From assembly GCA_028275205.1 (NCBI GenBank), contig JAPWVB010000076.1:1-5251 (forward strand): a stretch of DNA of 5,251 bases. The letters are read 5' to 3'. The DNA is from Candidatus Acetothermia bacterium. GTDB lineage: Bacteria; Bipolaricaulota; Bipolaricaulia; RBG-16-55-9; DRXL01. Shown one piece after another: positions 1-5,251 of the stretch. Each line of letters begins with the position of its first letter. Positions within the stretch are counted from its first letter, which is position 1. A program made the position numbers and the translations under genes. The notes beneath the pieces are model-generated. The model had not been told where the DNA came from and made no database searches. It saw only the letters and a program-made list of their open reading frames with translations.

Positions 1-823
1 ACTCGCAGATCGCCCGCTCGTTGACGGGATAGAATTTCTTCCCTGGGGCTTCCTTGCGCAGCCGATGCAAGATCCCAACTTCTGTAGCGACGACAAATTC
101 GCGCGCCGGGCTCTTTTGGGCGTGCTTGACCATGCCCTCTGTTGAGAGAATATGCACTTCGCCCTTGAGGGCCCCTGTCGCTTGATAGTACATGCACGAA
201 GACGAACAGCCGCACTCCGGGTGGACGAGCATATCCGCTTCGGGGTGGGCGGCGCGCATCGTCTCGATGTCTCTGGGGCGAATCCCCGCGTGCACGTGGC
301 ACTCCCCCGGCCAGATGTGCATCTTCCGCCCCGTCACCTTCTGCAGATACGCCCCTAAGAACATATCGGGCAGAAAGAGAATCTCTCTGTCGGGCGGGAT
401 CGCTTGAATAACTTTGAGCGCGTTTGTCGAAGTGCAACAGTAATCTGACTCGGCCTTCACTTCAGCCGTCGTGTTCACATACGCCACGACGACGGCGTTG
501 GGATGCTCAGATTTCCATTGACGGAGTTGTTCAGCGTTGATCGTCGCGGCGAGCGAACAGCCCGCCTCCAGATCGGGCAGTAAGACTCTCTTCTCCGGGC
601 AGATGATCGAAGCCGTCTCGGCCATAAAATGCACGCCGCAGAAGACAATAATATCTGCATCAGTCTTAGCGGCGGCTTGGGAGAGCCCCAGCGAGTCCCC
701 GATGAAGTCAGCAATATCTTGCACTTCGGGAAGCTGATAGTTATGCGCCAAGATCACGGCGTTCTTCTCGGCTTTCAGTCTTTTAATCTCTTGGGCGATC
801 TCGAGCTGTTCGACGACGGTCAT
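1..823 (-). CDS. nadA: Quinolinate synthase NadA, 3' end cut by the window edge
   Basis: NadA is the cytosolic 4Fe-4S enzyme that condenses iminoaspartate (from NadB) with dihydroxyacetone phosphate to give quinolinate. Translating the minus strand from the ATG at 823 gives 274 residues with no stop before the window ends. Visible family motifs are AHNYQ (26-30), GDSLGLSQAA (42-51), FCGVHFMAETA (61-71), AYVNTTAEVKAESD (114-127), HPECGCSSSC (201-210) and the C-terminal FYPVNERAIC (264-273). By comparison with characterised NadA proteins, the three cluster ligands should be C89 (EAGCSLA), C204 (HPEC) and C273, the last only one codon from the edge. Family members run about 300-350 residues, so some 30-70 residues lie outside. 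The start is fixed by a strong GGAGGTG ribosome site 8 nt upstream and by the ATGA overlap with the nadC stop. Extra cysteines (62, 129-130, 206, 210) are, as I recall, usual in one NadA subgroup. Confidence 0.96.
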   Translation of the reverse strand, partial: MTVVEQLEIAQEIKRLKAEKNAVILAHNYQLPEVQDIADFIGDSLGLSQAAAKTDADIIVFCGVHFMAETASIICPEKRVLLPDLEAGCSLAATINAEQLRQWKSEHPNAVVVAYVNTTAEVKAESDYCCTSTNALKVIQAIPPDREILFLPDMFLGAYLQKVTGRKMHIWPGECHVHAGIRPRDIETMRAAHPEADMLVHPECGCSSSCMYYQATGALKGEVHILSTEGMVKHAQKSPAREFVVATEVGILHRLRKEAPGKKFYPVNERAICE

Positions 824-1686
824 GGCGCAAGCACCTCCAGGTGCATATCTATAGCTTTGACGGAGTGCGTGAGCGCGCCGACGGAGATGAAGTCTACGCC
901 CGTGGCCGCGATCTCGCGCACGTTCTCTAAGGTCACGCCACCGGAGGCTTCAAGAAGAGGACCTCTCCCCCATCCCCTCCCCGATGCCTTGACAAGCTGA
1001 ACCGCTTGGCGCATCTCCTCCAGTGACATATTGTCCAACATAATTATATCCGCTCCGGCGGCGAGCGCCTCGTGGAACTCTTGGAGATTCTTCACCTCAA
1101 CTTCGATCTTGAGCGTCGTCGGGGCCAAGCGGCGCGCGCGCTCGGCAGCTTTTGCAATTCCGCCCGCGGCCCGAATGTGATTCGTCTTAATTAACACGCC
1201 GTCGAAAAGCCCTAGTCGGTGGTTCTGTCCCCCGCCGACCCTGACGGCGTATTTGTCTAAGATTCTCAACCCCGGCGCAGTCTTGCGCGTGTCCAAAATT
1301 TTGACAGAAAAATCTTTGACGGCTTCGACATAGCGCGCGGTCATCGTCGCGATCCCGCTCAATCTCTGTAAGAAGTTGAGCGCGGTGCGCTCGCCCATCA
1401 AGATCGCTCGCAACCGCCCGCTGATCTCAGCGACAGTCTGATGGGCAGAGAGCCGCTCGCCATCGCGCACGCGCGGCGTAAACTCTATCTGACTATCGAG
1501 CATCTCGAAGACGAGCTGAGCGACGACCACCCCGGCGATCACACAGGGCTCTTTTGTGCGAATGACCGCGCGGCCCATTTGATCGGGCTCGCAGATCGCT
1601 TCCGTCGTCACGTCGCCAGAGCCGATGTCTTCCTCAAGGGCCCTCTTGATGATCCGGCGCAGCGTGAAGCTATTGAGCTCGTTCAT
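820..1686 (-). CDS. nadC: Quinolinate phosphoribosyltransferase (decarboxylating) NadC
   Basis: NadC converts quinolinate and PRPP to nicotinate mononucleotide with release of CO2, the step after NadA. The protein has 288 residues from the ATG at 1686, normal for the family. Motifs in order: EEDIGSGDVTTEAI (18-31), GERTALNFLQRLSGIAT (98-114), DTRKTAPGLR (132-141), KYAVRVGGGQNHR (145-157), DGVLIKTNHI (162-171), EVEVKN (195-200), DIIMLDNM (213-220), LLEASGGV (244-251) and GVDFISVGALTHSVKAID (263-280). Likely phosphate and substrate contacts include R100, R134, K135, H156, R157, K167, E197 and D218, by family analogy. The 1686 start is preferred to the in-frame ATG at 1716 because it makes a 4-nt ATGA overlap with the nadB stop, the same arrangement as at nadA. 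Two oddities: IKTNHI where D or E usually follows the lysine, and an apparent seven-residue insertion GRGWGRG at 236-242. Confidence 0.96.
   Translation of the reverse strand: MNELNSFTLRRIIKRALEEDIGSGDVTTEAICEPDQMGRAVIRTKEPCVIAGVVVAQLVFEMLDSQIEFTPRVRDGERLSAHQTVAEISGRLRAILMGERTALNFLQRLSGIATMTARYVEAVKDFSVKILDTRKTAPGLRILDKYAVRVGGGQNHRLGLFDGVLIKTNHIRAAGGIAKAAERARRLAPTTLKIEVEVKNLQEFHEALAAGADIIMLDNMSLEEMRQAVQLVKASGRGWGRGPLLEASGGVTLENVREIAATGVDFISVGALTHSVKAIDMHLEVLAP
832..838 (-). promoter_or_regulatory. Strong Shine-Dalgarno site of nadA
   Basis: On the minus strand this reads GGAGGTG and lies 8 nt upstream of the nadA ATG at 823, inside the last codons of nadC. It fixes the nadA start. It also shows that this organism uses canonical anti-SD pairing, so the lack of such a site in front of nadB is informative. 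With the ATGA stop/start overlap it favours efficient reinitiation or internal entry at nadA. Confidence 0.85.
962..982 (-). repeat. 21-nt G-rich apparent in-frame insertion within nadC
   Basis: The coding strand has three G runs (G4, G4, G5) followed by GAGAGG, unlike the mixed composition around it. It codes for GRGWGRG (residues 236-242), itself a near mirror of GRG around a tryptophan, just before the conserved LLEASGG strand. Compared with NadC sequences as I recall them, the stretch between the preceding helix (ending AV at 228-229) and LLE is about 4-7 residues too long, which matches a 21-nt insertion. It may be a short dispersed repeat captured in frame in a surface loop. This is inference from remembered family spacing, not from an alignment. 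Confidence 0.4.
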
Positions 1687-3212
1687 GGCGATCCCATCTG
1701 CAGGTTCTTTTCCCATCGTATCGGGCGATCTTTCTGCACAATCGTGTGGGCTTGGAGCTTGGGATCTTCATGGGGAAAATCAGATCGAATGTGGACACCG
1801 CGGCTCTCGGTGCGGACGAGCGCGCTCTGGGCGATCAGCCGCGCGATGAGGGCTTGATCCGTCGGGAGGGCGCTCAGCTCGCGCAGCGCGCGCTCTAACC
1901 CCTCGCGGTCGCGCACGAGCCCCACGTACCTTGTCATGATCTGCTTGATCTGCTCAAGGGAGTGGGGATCGCTCTGCGGGGCTTCGCAAGCGACAAACGA
2001 TCGCTTCTTGAGAAGAGGAGGAGCTAGGCGTACGGCAGCGGCGACGGCTCGCCGCGCAAAGACTAAACACTCCAAGAGCGAGTTGCTCGCAAGGCGATTG
2101 GCGCCGTGCACCCCCGTGCACGAGACTTCCCCGATAGCGAAGAGATTTTTCACCGTCGTCTCGCCCCACAGATCGGTACGCACGCCCCCGATCGTATAGT
2201 GGGCCGCGGGAGCCACGGGGATGAGGTCGCGCGTGAGATCGAGCCCATAGTGAAGACACGCTTCGTAGATATTAGCAAAGCGCGTGCGCACCAGGGTGGG
2301 ATCGAGATGTCTTAAGCTCAAGAAGACATGATCGGTCCCGGTGGCGCGCATCTCTTCGAAGATTGCGCGAGCGACGACGTCACGCGGGGCCAGCTCCGCC
2401 CGCTCGTCGTACTTGAGCATGAAGCGCTCACCCTGGGCGTTGAGGAGATACGCGCCCTCGCCGCGCACCGCTTCAGTGATGAGAAAGCTGCGCGCGGTGG
2501 GGACGGCCAGCGCCGTCGGATGGAACTGAATGAACTCTAAGTCAGCTAACTCCGCCCCCGCCCGATACGCCAGCGCGATGCCCTCACCGGTAGTACCCGG
2601 CGGGTTTGTCGTGCGCTGATAGAGCGCGGCCGCACCACCAGTAGCTAAGATCGTGACGCGCGCCAAGACGATCTGCGAGCGCCCATCGCACAGCGCCCGC
2701 GCGCCCACGCACACCCCATCGCTGGTTAACAGCTCGACGACAGGGGCGTGCTCAACCAAGCGAATCTGGGGATTCTGTACTATAAGCTCGGAGAGCCGAG
2801 CGACGAGGCGCTGGCCCGTCGAGCTGCCCCCGGCATGGACGATGCGCCGGCGGCTGTGGCCGCCCTCGCGCCCTAGCTCATACCCAAAGGGAGTACGATC
2901 GAAGCGCACCCCGAGATTCTCAAGCTCTTTGATGCACTGCGGCCCCTCGCGCACCAGCACGTCCACGGCGCGCTCGTCGCAGAGGCCTCGCCCGGCACGC
3001 AGCGTATCTTCGCGATGGAGTTGAGGGGAATCGCTCTCGTCAAGAGCGGCTGCGATGCCCCCTTGCGCCCACGCGGAGTTCGTCTCGGAGAGGCTTGTCT
3101 TGGTGAGCAAGCACACAGATCCATGCTCAGCAGCTCGCAGCGCTGCGTAGAGTCCCGCCACCCCTGCGCCGATGACTAAAAAATCGCTCTCGATGGCTTC
3201 CATTCGCTTCAT
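1683..3212 (-). CDS. nadB: L-aspartate oxidase NadB
   Basis: NadB is a soluble FAD enzyme that oxidises L-aspartate to iminoaspartate, the first committed step of de novo NAD synthesis. It has 509 residues (E. coli about 540). The N-terminal Rossmann fold shows FLVIGAGVAGL (11-21), followed by SAWAQGGIAAAL (46-57) in the FAD domain. The capping and active-site region shows GREGGHSRRRIVHAGG (114-129), EFIQFHPTAL (226-235), LAPRDVVARA (274-283), AAHYTIGGV (336-344) and GANRLASNSLLE (370-381). By analogy with E. coli NadB, likely catalytic residues are E116, H231, R277, H338 and R373. The C-terminal helical domain ends with SRGVHIRSDFP (470-480), typical of NadB within the SdhA/FrdA superfamily. 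It is first in the operon and its TGA overlaps the nadC ATG. The ATG at 3212 gives the longest form, but no Shine-Dalgarno precedes it and a TATAAT overlaps it. The ATG at 3203 (506 residues, starting MEAIESDF) may be the true start. Confidence 0.96.
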   Translation of the reverse strand: MKRMEAIESDFLVIGAGVAGLYAALRAAEHGSVCLLTKTSLSETNSAWAQGGIAAALDESDSPQLHREDTLRAGRGLCDERAVDVLVREGPQCIKELENLGVRFDRTPFGYELGREGGHSRRRIVHAGGSSTGQRLVARLSELIVQNPQIRLVEHAPVVELLTSDGVCVGARALCDGRSQIVLARVTILATGGAAALYQRTTNPPGTTGEGIALAYRAGAELADLEFIQFHPTALAVPTARSFLITEAVRGEGAYLLNAQGERFMLKYDERAELAPRDVVARAIFEEMRATGTDHVFLSLRHLDPTLVRTRFANIYEACLHYGLDLTRDLIPVAPAAHYTIGGVRTDLWGETTVKNLFAIGEVSCTGVHGANRLASNSLLECLVFARRAVAAAVRLAPPLLKKRSFVACEAPQSDPHSLEQIKQIMTRYVGLVRDREGLERALRELSALPTDQALIARLIAQSALVRTESRGVHIRSDFPHEDPKLQAHTIVQKDRPIRWEKNLQMGSP

Positions 3213-3240
3213 TATACAGAGCTGTGCGGGAGAGACGCAA
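3211..3240 (-). promoter_or_regulatory. Candidate sigma-70-type promoter of the nadBCA operon
   Basis: Read on the minus strand, TTGCGT (3240-3235) is followed after 18 nt by a perfect TATAAT (3216-3211). The -35 matches TTGACA at three of six positions; the -10 matches fully. A start site about 7-8 nt downstream of the -10 falls near 3204-3203, the first base of the second in-frame ATG of nadB. Transcription would then give a leaderless or nearly leaderless mRNA and exclude the ATG at 3212 as start codon. No SD-like sequence precedes either ATG, in contrast to nadA. Confidence 0.5.
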
Positions 3241-3249
3241 GGGCTTGCG
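3236..3249. promoter_or_regulatory. Perfect 14-nt dyad between the divergent nadB and prfA genes
   Basis: CGCAAG and CTTGCG form a perfect 6-bp inverted repeat around a GG centre. The left arm overlaps the putative -35 of nadB (minus strand TTGCGT) and the right arm contains TTGCGC facing prfA. It could be a repressor site that controls NAD synthesis, or just two outward-facing -35 elements placed back to back. It does not match NiaR, NadQ or NrtR sites that I can recall with confidence, so no regulator is assigned. Confidence 0.35.
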
Positions 3250-3279
3250 CGTGCGAAGCGTATCTCTTAAAGTTATAAG
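3245..3279 (+). promoter_or_regulatory. Candidate prfA promoter region
   Basis: TTGCGC at 3245-3250 could act as a -35. Two -10 candidates follow: TAAAGT (3268-3273) at the usual 17-nt spacing, and the better hexamer TATAAG (3274-3279) at an over-long 23 nt. Either would start the transcript within about 16 nt of the prfA initiation codons, so the 5' leader is very short. This is weaker than the nadB promoter on the other strand. Confidence 0.3.
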
Positions 3280-3283
3280 AGCT

Positions 3284-4357
3284 ATGGAGAAGCTCATGGA
3301 TCGGTTAGCGGAGCTCCGTAGAAGATATGCGGAGCTTGAGCAACGACTGAGCCAGCCGGAGACGCTGGGCAGCGGGCAGTACAAGGAGCTCTCCCAGGAG
3401 TATGCGCGGCTGAAGCGCCCGGTGGAGCTCTACGAGCGCTTACAGTCTCTTGAGAGGACCATCGCGGAGGCGCAAGAGCTCCTTGAGAGCGATGGGGATT
3501 TGCGCGCCCTTGCTCAAGAGGAGCTGGAGCGCGCCCAAGCCGAGCGCGCGCAGCTCCTCGAAGAACTTAGACTTTTATTAGTCCCTCCAGATCCGCGAGA
3601 CGATGGCAACGCCATCGTGGAGATCCGTGCTGGGGCCGGCGGGGAGGAGTCCGCCCTCTTCGCCGCGGATCTCTTCCGCATGTACAAAAAGTACGCAGAT
3701 GCCCATAATCTGCACATCGAGGTCCTTGATGCACATCCCACGGATCTTGGGGGGTTCAAGCAGATCGTCTTTGAGGTGACGGGGCCAGGGGCGTTTGGGA
3801 AGTTTAAGTTCGAGAGCGGGGTCCATCGCGTCCAGCGCGTCCCTGAGACGGAAGCCGCTGGGAGGATTCACACTAGCACGGCTACAGTCGCCGTGCTCCC
3901 CGAAATCGAGGACGTGCAGGTTCAGATTCGTGATGAAGATATAGAGTTCGAAGCGTTCCGCGCGGGCGGCCCTGGGGGGCAAAACGTCAACAAGGTCGCT
4001 ACGGCCGTGCGTTTAGTTCATAAGCCCACGGGCATCGTCGTCACGTGTCAAGAAGAACGCAGTCAACATAAGAACAAAGAGAAAGCCTTGAAGCTCCTGC
4101 GGGCGCGGCTGCAAGAAAAGTACGAGCGAGAGCAACAACGAGAGATCACGCACCAGCGGCGCATTCAGATCGGCACCGCGGCGCGCAGCGAGAAGATCAG
4201 AACGTACAACTTCCCGCAGAATCGCGTCACCGATCATCGCATAGATCTGACGCTCTACAAGCTCGATCGCATCTTAGAGGGGGAGCTGGACGAGCTCCTC
4301 GCGGCGCTCGATAGAGCCTATCGGGAGCAGCAGCTGGCGGAGCTGGAGAAGACCTAA
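3284..4357 (+). CDS. prfA: Peptide chain release factor 1 (RF1)
   Basis: RF1 reads UAA and UAG in the ribosomal A site and triggers peptidyl-tRNA hydrolysis. The protein has 357 residues, standard for RF1. Residues 1 to about 95 are charged and helical (domain 1). The PCRF-type core includes IRAGAGGEESALFAADLFRM (114-133). HRVQRVPETEAAGRIHTSTA (181-200) carries the P187-E188-T189 tripeptide that marks RF1; RF2 has SPF. The catalytic loop AGGPGGQNVNKV (227-238) has the GGQ at 231-233, whose glutamine is normally methylated by PrmC. CQEERSQHKNKEKALKLLRA (255-274) and RSEKIRTYNFPQNRVTDHRI (301-320) complete the domain. The open frame runs back to a GTG at 3224, but those 20 residues have no family counterpart. 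The ATG at 3284 is chosen; 3296 is possible. prmC, often next to prfA, is absent, and the gene downstream converges. It ends in TAA, readable by both release factors. Confidence 0.96.
   Translation: MEKLMDRLAELRRRYAELEQRLSQPETLGSGQYKELSQEYARLKRPVELYERLQSLERTIAEAQELLESDGDLRALAQEELERAQAERAQLLEELRLLLVPPDPRDDGNAIVEIRAGAGGEESALFAADLFRMYKKYADAHNLHIEVLDAHPTDLGGFKQIVFEVTGPGAFGKFKFESGVHRVQRVPETEAAGRIHTSTATVAVLPEIEDVQVQIRDEDIEFEAFRAGGPGGQNVNKVATAVRLVHKPTGIVVTCQEERSQHKNKEKALKLLRARLQEKYEREQQREITHQRRIQIGTAARSEKIRTYNFPQNRVTDHRIDLTLYKLDRILEGELDELLAALDRAYREQQLAELEKT
3286..3289 (+). promoter_or_regulatory. Possible ribosome binding site for an internal prfA start at 3296
   Basis: GGAG lies 6 nt before the second ATG (3296) and overlaps the first one (3284). 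The only purine-rich stretch before 3284 is AAGAG at 3277-3281, just 2 nt from that ATG and too close. The SD evidence therefore favours initiation at 3296, giving a protein that begins MDRLAELRRR, four residues shorter. Similarity to other RF1 N-termini (of the M-x-K-L-x-R-L kind) favours 3284. The choice stays open. Confidence 0.35.
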
Positions 4358-4375
4358 CCCCCTGGCCCCATTCCC
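4358..4375. repeat. C-rich tract filling the gap between convergent prfA and the Asp-box gene
   Basis: Immediately after the prfA stop the plus strand has C5-TGG-C4-ATT-C3, so the minus strand carries three G runs. The whole intergenic gap is only 24 nt (4358-4381). There is no stem-loop with a T tract, so no intrinsic terminator is visible for either gene. The tract resembles the C-rich stretch in nadC (962-982) in run pattern but not in exact sequence. It may belong to a short dispersed pyrimidine-rich repeat. Confidence 0.3.
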
Positions 4376-4381
4376 TAAGCT

Positions 4382-5251
4382 TCAGCATCCAGCGCGCTTC
4401 GCGAGCATGATCTGCGATAGTCTCAATTGGCGGCTGCCGCGCGCCCACGCGACATAGACGTTCCCTTGGGCGTCTACAGCGATCGCCGTCTCGGAAGCGT
4501 CAATCCCAGGGCCACGTAAGCCCAAGAAGACAAAATTCGGCCCGGAATTGGGAATATCGTCGCGCTTCCATGTAGCGCCGCCGTCGGTCGAGCAGACAAA
4601 GCCTGTCTGCTCTTCTTCGACGATACTAGAGAAGCTCACGTAGAGATTCTTCCCATCAGTTGCGATGGACGGGAAGGCCCCGTCTTTGGCGATCACGACG
4701 CTGGGGTTCCATGTAGCGCCGCCGTCGGGCGAGACCGTGAGCATAATGTCGGCGCTGTCGGGGGCCGCCTGCTCGGTGTCGTCGTTGACGTTATAGATTG
4801 TGTTGTTTATAAACGCCCATTCAGGGGCGTCGGAGAAGCCAGGGTTCTTGGTGACTTGAGTCGGCCCTTCCCACGTCGCCCCGCCGTCGCTGGTCTTGAA
4901 GAAGTAGACGTCAGCGTCGTCAGTGCTAACAGCAAGCGTGTATGCTAAGTAAAGCGTGCCATCGGGTCCTTGAGCCCAGTGAGGCCAGCGCAAAAAGTCA
5001 AACGTCTCAAGGAGCGTCTGGAACTCCGAGAACGTCTGGCCGTCAGTAGACTTGCTCCAGACGAGCTTGGAGAAATCCTCAAACCATGCGACGTAGACAG
5101 TCTTTTGGGAGTCTACGAAGACGTCCACGTCGCCGTCCCACTCCCCCTGGAGCTCGTGCTGCCCCGATGCTGCATCCGTCTCGGCGACTCTCACTGGAGG
5201 GCTGAGCCACGTCTGAGCGCCGTCATCTGAACAGCGAATGAAGATGTCTCC
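4382..5251 (-). CDS. Asp-box (BNR repeat) beta-propeller protein, N-terminal part outside the window
   Basis: The last 289 residues of a longer protein are visible; the frame is open to the window edge. Five Asp-box motifs occur at fragment residues 8-15 (SDDGAQTW, degenerate), 68-74 (STDGQTF, one residue short), 120-127 (TSDGGATW), 174-181 (SPDGGATW) and 221-228 (STDGGATW), 47-60 residues apart. Each is preceded by a beta-strand-like segment such as ADVYFF or ADIMLTV. Segments like DGTLYLAYTLA (98-108), DGKNLYVSFSS (199-209) and AQGNVYVAWA (261-270) alternate with them. This is the layout of a sialidase-like propeller, one blade per repeat. No FRIP motif or catalytic arginine triad can be identified, so sialidase activity should not be assumed. 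Such proteins are often secreted or surface-bound, but the signal peptide, if any, is not in view. The GTG at 5194 is not a real start because a further Asp-box lies upstream. It converges on prfA and has no evident link with NAD synthesis. Confidence 0.85.
   Translation of the reverse strand, partial: GDIFIRCSDDGAQTWLSPPVRVAETDAASGQHELQGEWDGDVDVFVDSQKTVYVAWFEDFSKLVWSKSTDGQTFSEFQTLLETFDFLRWPHWAQGPDGTLYLAYTLAVSTDDADVYFFKTSDGGATWEGPTQVTKNPGFSDAPEWAFINNTIYNVNDDTEQAAPDSADIMLTVSPDGGATWNPSVVIAKDGAFPSIATDGKNLYVSFSSIVEEEQTGFVCSTDGGATWKRDDIPNSGPNFVFLGLRGPGIDASETAIAVDAQGNVYVAWARGSRQLRLSQIMLAKRAGC
4566..4728 (-). repeat. Two perfect 22-nt direct repeats coding successive Asp-boxes
   Basis: Positions 4566-4587 and 4707-4728 are identical over 22 nt and are 141 nt (47 codons) apart, in the same frame. 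They encode the DGGATW core and flanking codons of the last two blades. A diverged copy lies around 4868-4889, 162 nt further on. Third codon positions are also identical, which suggests recent internal duplication or gene conversion between blades rather than protein-level convergence alone. Confidence 0.7.

Noticed and set aside
1687..1716. Upstream ATG of nadC (10 extra residues)
   Set aside because: It would overlap nadB by 34 nt and has no ribosome site; the ATG at 1686 forms an ATGA overlap like that of nadA and fits the family N-terminus.
2653..3024. Plus-strand open frame of 123 codons opposite nadB
   Set aside because: It is antisense to conserved NadB sequence, its product is Arg/Ser/Pro-rich with no recognisable motif, and it fits a shadow of GC-rich codon use. 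The other antisense frames are dismissed for the same reason.
3236..3249. Assignment of the dyad to a named NAD regulator (NiaR, NadQ, NrtR)
   Set aside because: It is short and does not match a site I can recall with confidence; no regulator gene is in the window.
3224..3283. GTG-initiated 20-residue extension of prfA
   Set aside because: It runs through the putative promoter and dyad, is rich in Arg and Lys, and has no counterpart in RF1 proteins.
4393..4403. Small hairpin CGCG-CTT-CGCG near the end of the Asp-box gene as a terminator
   Set aside because: The stem is only 4 bp, lies within coding sequence, and has no T tract on either strand.
5192..5194. GTG as the start of the Asp-box gene
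   Set aside because: The same frame stays open to the window edge and encodes another Asp-box (SDDGAQTW) upstream, so the coding sequence continues past the edge.
4382..5251. Annotation as a sialidase
   Set aside because: Asp-boxes are shared by many non-sialidase propellers, and no FRIP motif or arginine triad could be identified in the visible part.
1..5251. A previously undescribed multi-gene system
   Set aside because: Three genes form a textbook pathway, the fourth is a universal housekeeping gene, and the fifth is a partial propeller gene on its own. There are no mobile-element, defence, toxin or RNA signatures.

Overview
The window comes from a moderately GC-rich bacterial chromosome (roughly 55-60 % GC by eye). 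It holds four genes that touch or nearly touch: three NAD-biosynthesis genes on the minus strand, a divergent translation release factor gene, and, converging on that, the 3' part of a beta-propeller protein gene. Nothing allows a firm taxonomic call. The nadB-nadC-nadA order occurs in many bacteria. Strong Shine-Dalgarno use at nadA next to an apparently leaderless nadB start would suit a deep-branching or thermophilic lineage, but that is a guess.

Positions 1-3212 (minus strand) are a nadB-nadC-nadA operon for de novo NAD synthesis from aspartate. NadB (L-aspartate oxidase) makes iminoaspartate, NadA (4Fe-4S quinolinate synthase) condenses it with dihydroxyacetone phosphate to quinolinate, and NadC (quinolinate phosphoribosyltransferase) converts quinolinate to nicotinate mononucleotide. 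Both junctions are 4-nt ATGA start/stop overlaps, so translational coupling is likely. nadA is cut by the left window edge just after its third predicted cluster cysteine.

Positions 3213-3283 are a short divergent intergenic region. A perfect 14-nt dyad (3236-3249) supplies outward-facing -35-like TTGCG elements, and a perfect TATAAT overlaps the annotated nadB start. This suggests back-to-back promoters and possibly a leaderless nadB mRNA starting at the second ATG.

Positions 3284-4357 (plus strand) are prfA, peptide chain release factor 1, complete with PET and GGQ motifs. It is not followed by prmC. A 24-nt C-rich gap separates it from a convergent gene (4382-5251, minus strand, N-terminus outside the window) coding for a protein with five Asp-box (BNR) repeats, probably a beta-propeller of unknown function.

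I see no CRISPR, RNA gene, insertion sequence, phage or defence module, and no evidence of a new multi-gene system. The points most worth a second look are a 21-nt G-rich, apparently in-frame insertion in nadC, a similar C-rich tract after prfA, the compact divergent promoter, and an unusual residue in a conserved NadC motif.
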